DNA of 64,000 nucleotides from Methanosarcina horonobensis HB-1 = JCM 15518 (GTDB taxonomy: Archaea > Halobacteriota > Methanosarcinia > Methanosarcinales > Methanosarcinaceae). The stretch spans positions 4,009,036 to 4,073,035 of the forward strand of contig NZ_CP009516.1 in the NCBI RefSeq assembly GCF_000970285.1. The letters run 5' to 3'. Positions 1 to 8,772 of this stretch are shown in pieces. The position numbers and the translations under genes are program-made. Below the pieces are notes generated by a model. That model was not told the origin of the DNA, made no database searches, and worked only from the letters and a program-made list of their open reading frames with translations. The stretch's first letter is position 1. Every line of letters starts with the position of its first letter.

Positions 1-508
1 GCTGCATGTGACCACCATAAACATTAGAGAAATTAACCTTAGACAAATTAATCTGGAGAAATTTACCTGAGATATTTTAAACGGAGAGATTCCCGAACTA
101 TGGGGATATTTAACTTAAGAATATTTTTGAGTATTTGAATAGAAGGGCATATTAAACGTAAAAAGTGCAGTAGGAAGATTTTATCCGTAAAGCTTTTTTC
201 GCGTACATACGCTGCCTCCTGAGATGTACCTGCTTAACTCTTCCGTCCTATATAATATTTGTGAACACATCCAGCCTTCTATCCGAAAAATGTTACCGGA
301 AAAAGGAGGAAGAGGAAAAAACGAAAATAAGGAAGAGTAAGAATGGAAAATTGAATAGAAATAATTTGAGAGATTTCTGAAACTTAAGATTTCTAATTTC
401 CTGTAGTTGCAGACTCATACTCCAGATAAGACTAACGGTTCGGGTTAAGATTAAAAGTTTGAAAACTTTAAGTTTCAATGCTAAAGTTCAGCTTCAATAT
501 AAAAGGTT
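1..508. other. AT-rich gap at window edge, no gene seen
   Basis: This stretch lies downstream of nadX on the minus strand and holds no convincing reading frame. A weak TATA-like tract is visible near position 249, but no gene that it could serve is evident here. The only short frame on the minus strand (around 293-478) is a low-complexity run rich in Phe, Leu and Ser that looks like chance translation of AT-rich DNA. Confidence 0.6.
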
Positions 509-1321
509 TCATGTCCCTATCTGGAAAGGATTCAGGATCTTTTTCAGGGTAGAAATTGCAGAGAGGGCTGCAAGATAACTTGTTTTAGGGTTATCAGGAG
601 AAGGAAGATTTTCCACTCTTGTGCAGAATTTCCCGAATTCTCCTTCTACATTGACTTCGTGCACGTTTCTGGAAAGGGAAGGATCAGCTATGACTTTTAC
701 CGTCGTCCGCTCAAAACCTATGCCTGCAAGGCTTATGGTCGCTGCCACGTTAACGTTTGCAGGAAAGGCTTTTACGGCTTCCGAAGCAGGTCCTTCAAAG
801 AGTAACATCTCTTTTTCAAGCTTTTCAAGCTCTATACCGTGCTCCACAACATAGGGAGCTCCCATAAGTCCTGACGGAGGCTTCCTTGTGGTCAGGGTAA
901 CAGAGGAAACTCCGGCAGCACATGCCGAATTTATCCCGTCAATTCCGACAACCGCACCAGAGGGGAAGTAAAGCCTGCAGCTATGCTGCTTTGCAAGCCC
1001 GAAAAGAGTTTCCCTCAGTTCTTTGTCTGCAAGGGCACCTACACTCAGAATCATCACATCCCGTCCTGCTTGAAGGGCCTGAGGGACAATGAACCTGACG
1101 GCGTTCTGAGAAGCACTTTCTATAACAAGGTCTACACTGCATATGAGTTCTTCGATCTTCATATATGCAGGCCTGCATGTTTTCAGGGAATTTGCAAGTT
1201 CAAGTGCTTTGCTTTCCGAAGAGTCGCAGAGGGCGTACAGCTCTGCATTAATCTCCCTGTTATCAATTGCCCTGCAAATCTGTCCACCAATGAATCCGCA
1301 ACCAATAATTCCTATTTTCAG
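509..1321 (-). CDS. nadX: L-aspartate dehydrogenase NadX, apparent CTG start
   Basis: NadX oxidises L-aspartate to iminoaspartate with NAD(P)+, the first step of quinolinate and NAD synthesis. Read from the CTG at 1321 the protein has 270 residues, the usual family length. It opens with a beta strand and the dinucleotide loop GCGFIG (residues 7-12). The later conserved block NVNVAATISLAG is present. The first in-frame ATG, at 1162, would delete the whole Rossmann half. Between the preceding in-frame TAA and that ATG there is no ATG, GTG or TTG. A GGAG sequence lies 9 bases before the CTG, so I place the start there. nadC is divergent to it. A nadA gene, which would complete the pathway, is not visible in this window. 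The family call is firm; the start is inferred. Confidence 0.88.
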   Translation of the reverse strand: MKIGIIGCGFIGGQICRAIDNREINAELYALCDSSESKALELANSLKTCRPAYMKIEELICSVDLVIESASQNAVRFIVPQALQAGRDVMILSVGALADKELRETLFGLAKQHSCRLYFPSGAVVGIDGINSACAAGVSSVTLTTRKPPSGLMGAPYVVEHGIELEKLEKEMLLFEGPASEAVKAFPANVNVAATISLAGIGFERTTVKVIADPSLSRNVHEVNVEGEFGKFCTRVENLPSPDNPKTSYLAALSAISTLKKILNPFQIGT

Positions 1322-1630
1322 TATTCCAGGCTCCTGAGAATAATTAGTAAGTTTTTAATTGCCTCAACAATTTAGCTGGTATTTTTCGATCAACTATAAT
1401 TGCTTATATATAATTTTCTTTATATGCCCGGCACAGAGAAACTCCGAGAACGGGAGTACTGTATTCCTTTCTCTATCTTTAAACCTTCTGTTCCTGCATC
1501 TTCTCTTTCGTCTCAAGAATCTTCACTTGAATTAGATCCGCTCTTTACTCTCTGTCCAGAATATCCAAATTGCATACTGTAAAGTAAAAACATGATGGAA
1601 GAAAAAACAGAAGGAAAATGCCCATATCCC

Positions 1631-1639
1631 TTATAAATA
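1631..1639 (+). promoter_or_regulatory. TATA box of nadC
   Basis: TTATAAATA lies about 31-39 bases before the nadC ATG. This is the right place for an archaeal TBP site giving a short leader that carries the ribosome binding site AAGGT. Confidence 0.55.
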
Positions 1640-1669
1640 CGGGAGACATAAAATAGCAAGGTAAAAATT

Positions 1670-2503
1670 ATGTTTATCAGAGAAATTGAAAGCTTCATAG
1701 AAGAAGACCTGGGGTACGACGATGTTTCCTGTACTATTGTTCCGGACAGACCTGTTGAAGCCACTGTTTTTACGAAAGAGGACTGTACGGTTGCCGGGAT
1801 AGATGAGGCAGCATCAATATATTATTACTTCGGAATTCAGGCGGAAACCGATTTTAAAGATGGAGACCGCCTCAGCAAAGGAGATGTGATTTTCAGGCTC
1901 AGGGGAGGAGCCGTATCCATTCTCAGGGCAGAGCGCATTAGCCTTAACTTCCTCGGGCACCTCAGCGGGATTGCCACCCTGACAAGAAACTGCACCGATA
2001 TTGTGAGAAAGCACTCGGAAACTACAAGGGTTGCATGTACAAGGAAGACCACGCCGGGGATAAGGAAGTTTGAGAAGCTTGCTGTTGCTGCCGGAGGAGG
2101 AGATACTCACAGATTTAACCTCTCAGATGCGGTTATGATTAAAGATAACCATGTAAAACTTATGGGAATAGAAGCCGCGATAAAAGCCGCCCGAAAGACC
2201 AGCTTTACTCGGAAAATTGAGGTTGAAGTCGAGTCTGCAGAAGATGCGGTCTTTGCTGCAGAACTGGGAGCTGATATTATAATGCTTGACAATATGCAGC
2301 CCGATGAGATTAAAAAGACTCTTTCCATACTTAAAGAAAAAGAACTCCGAGAATCAGTTCTTATGGAAGCTTCAGGAGGAATTTCCCTCGAAAACCTCGA
2401 AGACTATGCAAAAACAGGAGTAGACATAATATCCATGGGCTCACTTATCCACAAATCAAGATGGATAGATGTCAGCCTGGAAATAGTCGGCTATGAGGCC
2501 TAA
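1670..2503 (+). CDS. nadC: Nicotinate-nucleotide pyrophosphorylase NadC
   Basis: This enzyme condenses quinolinate with phosphoribosyl pyrophosphate to nicotinate mononucleotide, releasing CO2 and pyrophosphate. The 277-residue protein has the family's N-terminal domain followed by the TIM-like barrel. Signature segments are LNFLGHLSGIATLT (about residues 87-100), the basic substrate-binding stretch TRKTTPGIRKFEKLAV (about 124-139), the GGGDTHRFNL loop, and IKDNH. The ATG is preceded by AAGGT at good spacing and by a TATA box. The gene is divergent from nadX, so the two NAD genes share an upstream region of about 350 bp. Nothing looks broken. Confidence 0.95.
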   Translation: MFIREIESFIEEDLGYDDVSCTIVPDRPVEATVFTKEDCTVAGIDEAASIYYYFGIQAETDFKDGDRLSKGDVIFRLRGGAVSILRAERISLNFLGHLSGIATLTRNCTDIVRKHSETTRVACTRKTTPGIRKFEKLAVAAGGGDTHRFNLSDAVMIKDNHVKLMGIEAAIKAARKTSFTRKIEVEVESAEDAVFAAELGADIIMLDNMQPDEIKKTLSILKEKELRESVLMEASGGISLENLEDYAKTGVDIISMGSLIHKSRWIDVSLEIVGYEA

Positions 2504-3100
2504 AATGTATTTAGACTGATTAAGAAATATTATATATAAATTTAATTTAAAGAATTTATCATTTCTTTTTTTATTTAAAAGATTTTCCTGTTGAATACTG
2601 TTTGTTTTTTAAATTCTTTACATCTTTGAGTGTACTTTTATTTATAAACGAATTTAATTTTTTACCGCAAATTTAAAAACACCGAAAAGATAAAAAGGAA
2701 GAAAAGAATAAAGATTACAAAGATAATAATAAAAAAATATGAGCTGATAATATGAGAGTAAATAGAAAAATCCAGATAAAAAACTGTAAAAATCCAGCCT
2801 TTTAAAGTCCACTTAATTTGGAATCTATGCTCTATAAGGAATCGAATATCACGTATTCATTCACAGAATTTACGAGTGGATGGGATATAAGAGTTAAAAA
2901 ATATACAAACATTTAATCTGGTTTTTTTCTAAAAACTTAATGAAATAATTAATCAGTTTAAAACTATATTCATTTCGAACTTACTGATAATATTTAGCAG
3001 TCTAAAAAAGCTGATCTAAAAAGTATTAGTTTGAAAATAATTAGAAGGAGAATAACCTGCCGTAAATCGACTTTTTTATCAGGTTTTTGAGGTAGCAGAA
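2504..3100. other. AT-rich intergenic region
   Basis: No reading frame of note occurs in this 600-bp gap. A T-rich tract just after nadC (about 2560-2580) may end transcription. The rest is strongly AT-rich leader for the membrane-protein gene at 3101. No structured RNA or repeat was recognised. Confidence 0.5.
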
Positions 3101-4369
3101 TTGAAGGTGAAAGGGTTTCATAGAACTATTTTATTTACGTTTCTCATCCTGTTGACGCTTGGCAGTACAGCATCGGCAAGAACTGCTGTATATGACGGAG
3201 ACATTGAGGAAGGGGAGGTATATCAGCTTAACAATTACATAATAGAAATTACCGATATCTTTCCTGAAGCAGGTACAGCCTCATATTATGTGTATGAGAG
3301 AGACAAGAAAATAACAACAGGCCTGCTGGATGTGAACGAGAGCTTCGAGTTCGACTTTGAGGATGAGGGTAAAGTGCAGATGCGCCTGAAGTCCGTTCAT
3401 ACCGGAGGCGTATTACCCAGAGCTACAGTTGAGATTACCATGTCAAATTACAAGATAGGAGATCTTTACATTAACGAGGTCGTTGAAGGGGGGCGTTCCC
3501 AGGCAGCCTTTGCAGGAGATCCTAAACTTGTGATAACTAAAAGTGTCGATAAATCCGAAATAGAAGTGGGAGATTTAATAACCGTTACCGTAAACGCAAA
3601 AACTACCGGAAACGATGCTGCACATGATGTGCTGTTTACGGACCCGAAGCAGGAACATTTTGTCCTGAAGGAAACTACTTACGAAATTTCAACCACAATA
3701 CCAAAAATTGATTACGGACAATCAATGCCTGAAACTCTTGTTTATATTTATAAATTGAAAGCAACCGAGGCAGGAACTTTCGATCTCAGAGCTGTGACTG
3801 CTACATACAGAAACAGTGCGAGCCAGACCTACCAATCATCTTCTAACACTCCCACAGTAACTGTACTTGAAGGGAATAAACTGAGGGCGGATGTTGAGAC
3901 CACGATGGTTATGGATCTGCTATCTGTTAGAAGAAACGAAAAAGTCACCTCAACAATTATTCTGAGGAACACGGGAAGTGCTCCTGCTCAGGCTGTCCGT
4001 CTTGACATCATGGTTCCGGATGGTATGGAATATGTCAGCGGAGACGAAGGGATTGAAACCGTAGGTGGAAAACCCAGAATATACATAGAAACTCTGCAAC
4101 CCAACAATGACAAAGAGTTCACGTGCACTTTAAAAGCAAAGGATGTGGGCACTTACAGTATAAACTCAGAGCTCTCTTATGAGTACAGTAACGGGGTAGA
4201 TGCCCAGAAAGTTAAGCAAAACGGTAAATTTGCAACTTCCAACATCAATGTAAAAGAAGGAAAGTTCGACTTCATGTTGAAAAATCCGTTATACATCATA
4301 ATTCCGGTAGCCATTCTTGCTGTTATTGGAGTTCATATATACAGGCGGCACAGGCAATACAGATATTAA
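3101..4369 (+). CDS. Secreted, C-terminally anchored DUF11/CARDB-like protein
   Basis: The 422-residue protein has an N-terminal signal segment (hydrophobic residues about 10-26, ending near SASA) and a C-terminal transmembrane helix (about 393-411) followed by a short basic tail RRHRQYRY. Between them lie an N-terminal beta domain of about 120 residues and two beta-sandwich repeats, starting near residues 143 and 263. Phrases such as VDKSEIEVGDLITVTVNA and ILRNTGSAPAQAVRLDIMVP are typical of DUF11 or CARDB-like extracellular domains. The start is TTG at 3101 with GAGGT upstream. It lies about 100 bp ahead of a tubulin-like GTPase on the same strand, so co-transcription is likely. No enzymatic motif is visible. 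Role unknown; a surface or envelope function is inferred. Confidence 0.7.
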   Translation: MKVKGFHRTILFTFLILLTLGSTASARTAVYDGDIEEGEVYQLNNYIIEITDIFPEAGTASYYVYERDKKITTGLLDVNESFEFDFEDEGKVQMRLKSVHTGGVLPRATVEITMSNYKIGDLYINEVVEGGRSQAAFAGDPKLVITKSVDKSEIEVGDLITVTVNAKTTGNDAAHDVLFTDPKQEHFVLKETTYEISTTIPKIDYGQSMPETLVYIYKLKATEAGTFDLRAVTATYRNSASQTYQSSSNTPTVTVLEGNKLRADVETTMVMDLLSVRRNEKVTSTIILRNTGSAPAQAVRLDIMVPDGMEYVSGDEGIETVGGKPRIYIETLQPNNDKEFTCTLKAKDVGTYSINSELSYEYSNGVDAQKVKQNGKFATSNINVKEGKFDFMLKNPLYIIIPVAILAVIGVHIYRRHRQYRY

Positions 4370-4465
4370 AGAAAAAACTTAATAAATAATATAAAAAAGT
4401 GTGAAAATCCCGCTCAATCCGGGATAGAAAAATGGAAATTTACCTTTAAGATGGAGGAGTTTTTT

Positions 4466-5581
4466 TTGCTCAATATACTTGTAATAGGAAACGGGCAATG
4501 TGGAAACAGAATTCTGGATTCCATTAACCGGCATGCGATGGGAGGAGGAAAAAACTGCAACAGGCTTGCCAAATTCTATTCGAAGCAGAGATTTAAAAGC
4601 CATGTTGAAACCCTTGCTTTTAACACTGCTGTTAATGACCTAAAAGAGATGAAGTTTACAAAAGCAAGGGACAGAGTCCACATCCCCCACCTGCATGGAG
4701 TTGGTGCAAACAGGAATGTTGGAAAACAGGTCTTTGAAGAAAATAAAGAGATGATTATGCGGCAGGTTGAGGAAAGGGGTAATTTTGATATTGCTTTTGT
4801 ACTGACCTCAGCCTCGGGTGGTACAGGCTCTTCTTTTACTCCTCTTCTCATAAGGGAAATGAAAAATCGCTACGACTATCCTGTTTATTGTGTTGTTGTC
4901 CTTCCTTTCAGGGAAGAAGGAACTCTTTACCTTCAAAACTCAGCGTTTTCGATCAGGGATATCCGTCAGAGCGGGGTAGACGGAATTATACTTGCCGATA
5001 ACCAGTACCTGAAAAACATCGGAGGAAGTATTCAGGAAGCCTATAACGGTATAAATGACATGATTGCAGAGCGTCTTCTTTTCCTTCTTGATGCCCTTGA
5101 CAGTGAAATGATGATGGTAACGGATCTCGGTGACTTCAAGACAGTAATGAGCGGAGGTGCAGGGCTTGCAACTATCGGTTTTTTCAAGGCTGATAAAGAC
5201 ATGCCTATCAAAACGACAATACAGAACTCGCTCTCCCCTTCAGGACTTCTGTTTTCAACCAATGTTTATGAAGAAGCAAGCAGAGCAATGATAGTAATCA
5301 AAGGTGACCGCAAATACCTGAGTATAGACGAGATCTCAACTGAGATCGAAAAACTTTCCGGAGCCGTGGGACATGTCTTCAAAGGAATAGTTGTGCGCGA
5401 CGGCGAGTATCCTCAGATTCTTTCGCTCCTTACCCTGGAATCTGCTCATGAACTTGAAAAACTTTATAATGTAGCGGTTCAGGCTATTCATTACGAGAAA
5501 GCAAAAAAGCAGCGTGTTGAAGAAGGAGTCGAAATGAAAAGGACTTTTTCCCAGATTGAAGGGATGGAACCTGAATATTGA
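4466..5581 (+). CDS. Divergent FtsZ/tubulin-superfamily GTPase
   Basis: The 371-residue protein keeps the GTPase landmarks of the FtsZ/tubulin fold. The N-terminal ILVIGNGQCGNRI recalls the tubulin GQCGNQI loop. The T4 phosphate loop reads ASGGTGSSF, and NNINDM-like sequence (NGINDMIAER) follows in the right place. The T7 region reads TDLGDFKTVMSGGAG and keeps two acidic residues spaced as in FtsZ. It is not classical FtsZ1/FtsZ2: loops differ and no FtsZ C-terminal tail is present. I start at TTG 4466, preceded by GGAGGAG; the ATG at 4451 overlaps that ribosome binding site and would add five residues. The upstream neighbour is a membrane-anchored secreted protein. It could belong to CetZ or another non-canonical FtsZ-like family; I cannot decide which. 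Confidence 0.85.
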   Translation: MLNILVIGNGQCGNRILDSINRHAMGGGKNCNRLAKFYSKQRFKSHVETLAFNTAVNDLKEMKFTKARDRVHIPHLHGVGANRNVGKQVFEENKEMIMRQVEERGNFDIAFVLTSASGGTGSSFTPLLIREMKNRYDYPVYCVVVLPFREEGTLYLQNSAFSIRDIRQSGVDGIILADNQYLKNIGGSIQEAYNGINDMIAERLLFLLDALDSEMMMVTDLGDFKTVMSGGAGLATIGFFKADKDMPIKTTIQNSLSPSGLLFSTNVYEEASRAMIVIKGDRKYLSIDEISTEIEKLSGAVGHVFKGIVVRDGEYPQILSLLTLESAHELEKLYNVAVQAIHYEKAKKQRVEEGVEMKRTFSQIEGMEPEY

Positions 5582-5734
5582 GGATTCAGGTTTTTCTCTT
5601 TAGAACCTTTTTTATTACTGATCATTTTTCTTCCGGTCTTTATGTTAAGGATCTTTACTCTGTTATAATAAATATTAGGAAAAATTAATTACTTTATGTA
5701 ACACTCTTCCTTTAATAAACCAGAGGAAAGTAAC

Positions 5735-6665
5735 ATGAAAACGATTTCTGTGTTAAATTTAAAAAATTATTTTTATAGGAGTACTTATCCTTGCTCTGAT
5801 CGCAAGCTCAGGGTGTACGAGCGAAGAGTCCAGTCTGATGAAAACGTGGAAGGTGCAGCCCCCGGTTGAGGCTGCCGGAGCCATCACAGGTACCGATAAT
5901 TCAACAGAGTCTGCCGAGATCACAATCACTGACGGATGTGGTAGAGAATTAACCATACCCACAAATGTCGAAAGTACTATCTGCTCGGGGGCAGGGTGCC
6001 TGCGCTATCTTGTATACCTGCAGGCACAGGACCTTATTGTTAGAGTTGACAGCATAGAGTTAGAAGAATCTGAGTTAGAAGGTCGCCCCTATGCCCTTGC
6101 AAACCCACAGCGTGTTGAGACCGGAAGGCTGACAGCTTTTGATGCAGTCCTGCTAGGGCAGCGGCCTCATATCAAATGGGACGTAAGAGAAAAAAACCTT
6201 AAAATCGTTGATTCGGTCTTCAAGTTACTTTCAATGGAAAACCTGCGCCTGTTCTATATCGATGAGATGAGCAGGGGCGAACTTCAGAAAGTAGCAATAG
6301 CACGTTCCCTTGTCCAGGAGCCAAAAGTCCTCCTTCTTGACGAGCCTACAAGCAGCCTTGACCTGAAAAACCAGGTGGAGATCCTGACCACTATCAGGCA
6401 GATAGTTCTCGAGCACAGGATTGCGGCTGTAATGACAATGCACGACCTCAACCAGGCACTCAGGTATGCAGACCGGTTCATTCTTTTGAAGGGAGGAAAA
6501 ATTCATGCCCACGGAGGAGTGGAAGTAGTTACCCCTCAGGTGATCGAAGATGTATACGGCCTTACAGTTGTCATAGGGGAAATTGCAGGTATGAGATGCG
6601 TAGTTCCCGGAAGCCCCTCATGGGATTGTACATATAACCAGCTGGAAAAAGCGGGACAAGAATAA
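5735..6665 (+). pseudogene. Deletion fusion of ABC binding protein and ABC ATPase
   Basis: The first part encodes the lipoprotein signal and N-terminus of a siderophore/cobalamin-type substrate-binding protein: hydrophobic stretch, lipobox ALIASSGC, then ITDGCGRELTIPTNVE. Near 6107-6120 the reading passes straight into the C-terminal two thirds of the partner ATPase (FDAVLLGQRPHIKWD, Walker B VLLLDEPTSSLD, H-loop MTMHDLNQ). The rest of the binding protein, the permease and the ATPase Walker A are missing. The ABC signature reads MSRGELQK instead of LSGGELQK. At the 5' end the ATG at 5735, preceded by AGAGGAAAG, is one base out of frame with the lipoprotein signal; the break lies at an A6 run near 5761. 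I therefore call it dead, although an internal ATG at 5838 opens the fused frame. Confidence 0.85.
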
Positions 6666-7460
6666 AAGCTGTTCTGGGACAGTGTAGCACTGATTGAAAT
6701 GCTAAAGATGCCTGTGAATTTATTCGCGGGGCTGCCATAACTGATCCAAAAAATCTATTTTTTATTATTAATCAACAAAATTTTCTTAAGACTGTTTTCA
6801 CGATCAGAAACTCACTTAATTATTAAAAAAAGGAAAATTCAAAAAGCAGATTTTGAGTTTTAGGGTCGGCTCATTAATTGAGAAAGGAGCACTTGTATTG
6901 TAACCAGGATTGGATTGATATTTGGTTGTTGTAACTTGGTTGTTGTAACCAGAATCGGATTAATATTTGGTGTTATACCAAACAAGTTGGAAATATACCA
7001 AACATTAAACCGGTACTTTGATCCAGAGTAGATTTACGGACCTGAGCCTTTGAATAAATCGATAGACCCTTAAAACTGAAAAAACACTACCAATGAACCA
7101 CATACATAGTTGAAAAAATTGAGCGATATACCAGATATAGTAGTAATTATTTGCTATTGATCCAAAATTATAAATATACCATATGAAAAATAGAATCGTA
7201 AGAGAAATCAACAATCAAAAAGGCAGCTCGCTGAAGTTTACTCATGAATCTTAATAGCCAGAAAGAAGCGCTGGGACGAAATGTTACAGGAAAGTAAAAT
7301 GTACCTTTCCAGGCTATCAGAAAAAAATTCTAACCATGCTGTGGAGTGTGTACTGAAAAGTTAGGGGGAAATCTACAACCGGATTAGTCAGGATTCACAG
7401 CTAAACTAAAAATAAGAAACACGGAGATTCGCAAGAAAGAGAACAAAGGAAATGAAAGAA
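6666..7460. other. Gene-free AT-rich region with repeats
   Basis: No intact gene is seen. Positions 6857-6872 match one end of the MITE family described at 34.4-34.8 kb (GTTTTAGGGTCGGCTC). Positions 6901-6975 hold a direct repeat. Around 7250-7365 a short plus-strand frame with coding-like composition (KKRWDEMLQESKMYLSRL) is bounded by stops and has no credible start; it may be a gene remnant. Confidence 0.45.
6901..6975. repeat. Imperfect direct repeat, 45-bp period
   Basis: Two copies of a roughly 30-base unit begin at 6901 (TAACCAGGATTGGATTGATA) and 6946 (TAACCAGAATCGGATTAATA), each followed by TTTGG. Within the first period GGTTGTTGTAAC is itself repeated. TTTGGTGTTATACCAAA at the right edge is a near palindrome. 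Confidence 0.6.
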
Positions 7461-7934
7461 ATGAGTTTTGATTCTTCAAATCTAAAACCCTTCAACAATG
7501 GAGTTAATACACTTGCCAAAGTTAAGGCTGAATTTGACTTTGAGCTTGATGATGAAATTGACGAACTTATTAAAAATCCAGATTTCAAGTCCAATGTTCT
7601 GAAGATGTACAGGTCCGTGGGTGAGGATATCTTGTTGAGCTTACGTGACTACCTAAAAAACGAAGACGCGGAATTTAAGGCAGCATTCTGCTATTACTAT
7701 ATAACGGAGATGGGAATGTCTCAATCAAATGTCTGTGCTATGATCGGAATATCCACCCGTAACTATCGCGAACTCCAGGACAAGTATGAAGCTGAATGGA
7801 AAAAATTTGCAACTGAATTGAAGAATAGTGAAATTCGAGAACATACCGCATATCTCGCTTATACTGCACTCTGGAATTATCTAAATATAGACAAGATTCT
7901 CGCAGATTTGGATTTATCATTGGTAAAAGAATAA
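7461..7934 (+). CDS. Unrecognised acidic helical protein
   Basis: I do not recognise this 157-residue protein. It is predicted to be mostly helical and acidic, without signal or membrane segment. The central part, MSQSNVCAMIGISTRNYREL (about residues 91-110), could form a helix-turn-helix, since the spacing resembles a recognition helix after a tight turn. Two in-frame ATGs are close together, 7452 and 7461. The AAGGA at 7446-7450 is at proper distance only from 7461, so I use that. It stands alone between a repeat-rich gap and rps15 on the opposite strand. A DNA-binding role is only a guess. Confidence 0.55.
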   Translation: MSFDSSNLKPFNNGVNTLAKVKAEFDFELDDEIDELIKNPDFKSNVLKMYRSVGEDILLSLRDYLKNEDAEFKAAFCYYYITEMGMSQSNVCAMIGISTRNYRELQDKYEAEWKKFATELKNSEIREHTAYLAYTALWNYLNIDKILADLDLSLVKE

Positions 7935-8046
7935 TAAATAACTTTAAAAAATTGGCTCATACCAGATTGGTTTTCGGATTTTTATCAAAAATAGTTAGAG
8001 GTACGGTTTGCAGATCGGGCAAACCGACCATAAAAAATTTCCAGGT

Positions 8047-8562
<516 letters not shown>

Positions 8563-8772
8563 TTATATCTTTACCGACTATAACGGACCAACACATCGAT
8601 CGGGAGATTTTAATCCGCCACAACAAACTGCTGCGTGGCTTTTCAGGAATTCCTGCAAAAGCTTGAGTTTTTCGGTAAAAACATGACTAGAGAGCGCACC
8701 ATATAATATATACTTTGTGTAGGAATCCCGGGGCCGGACAGGAAATGGTTTTTAAATAATTTTTAAATAATT

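Noticed and set aside
293-478. Minus-strand 61-codon frame
   Set aside because: Low-complexity Phe/Leu/Ser run from AT-rich DNA with no ribosome binding site or family resemblance.
4451-4465. ATG start for the tubulin-like gene
   Set aside because: It overlaps the GGAGG site that serves the TTG at 4466; the conserved fold begins right after the TTG.
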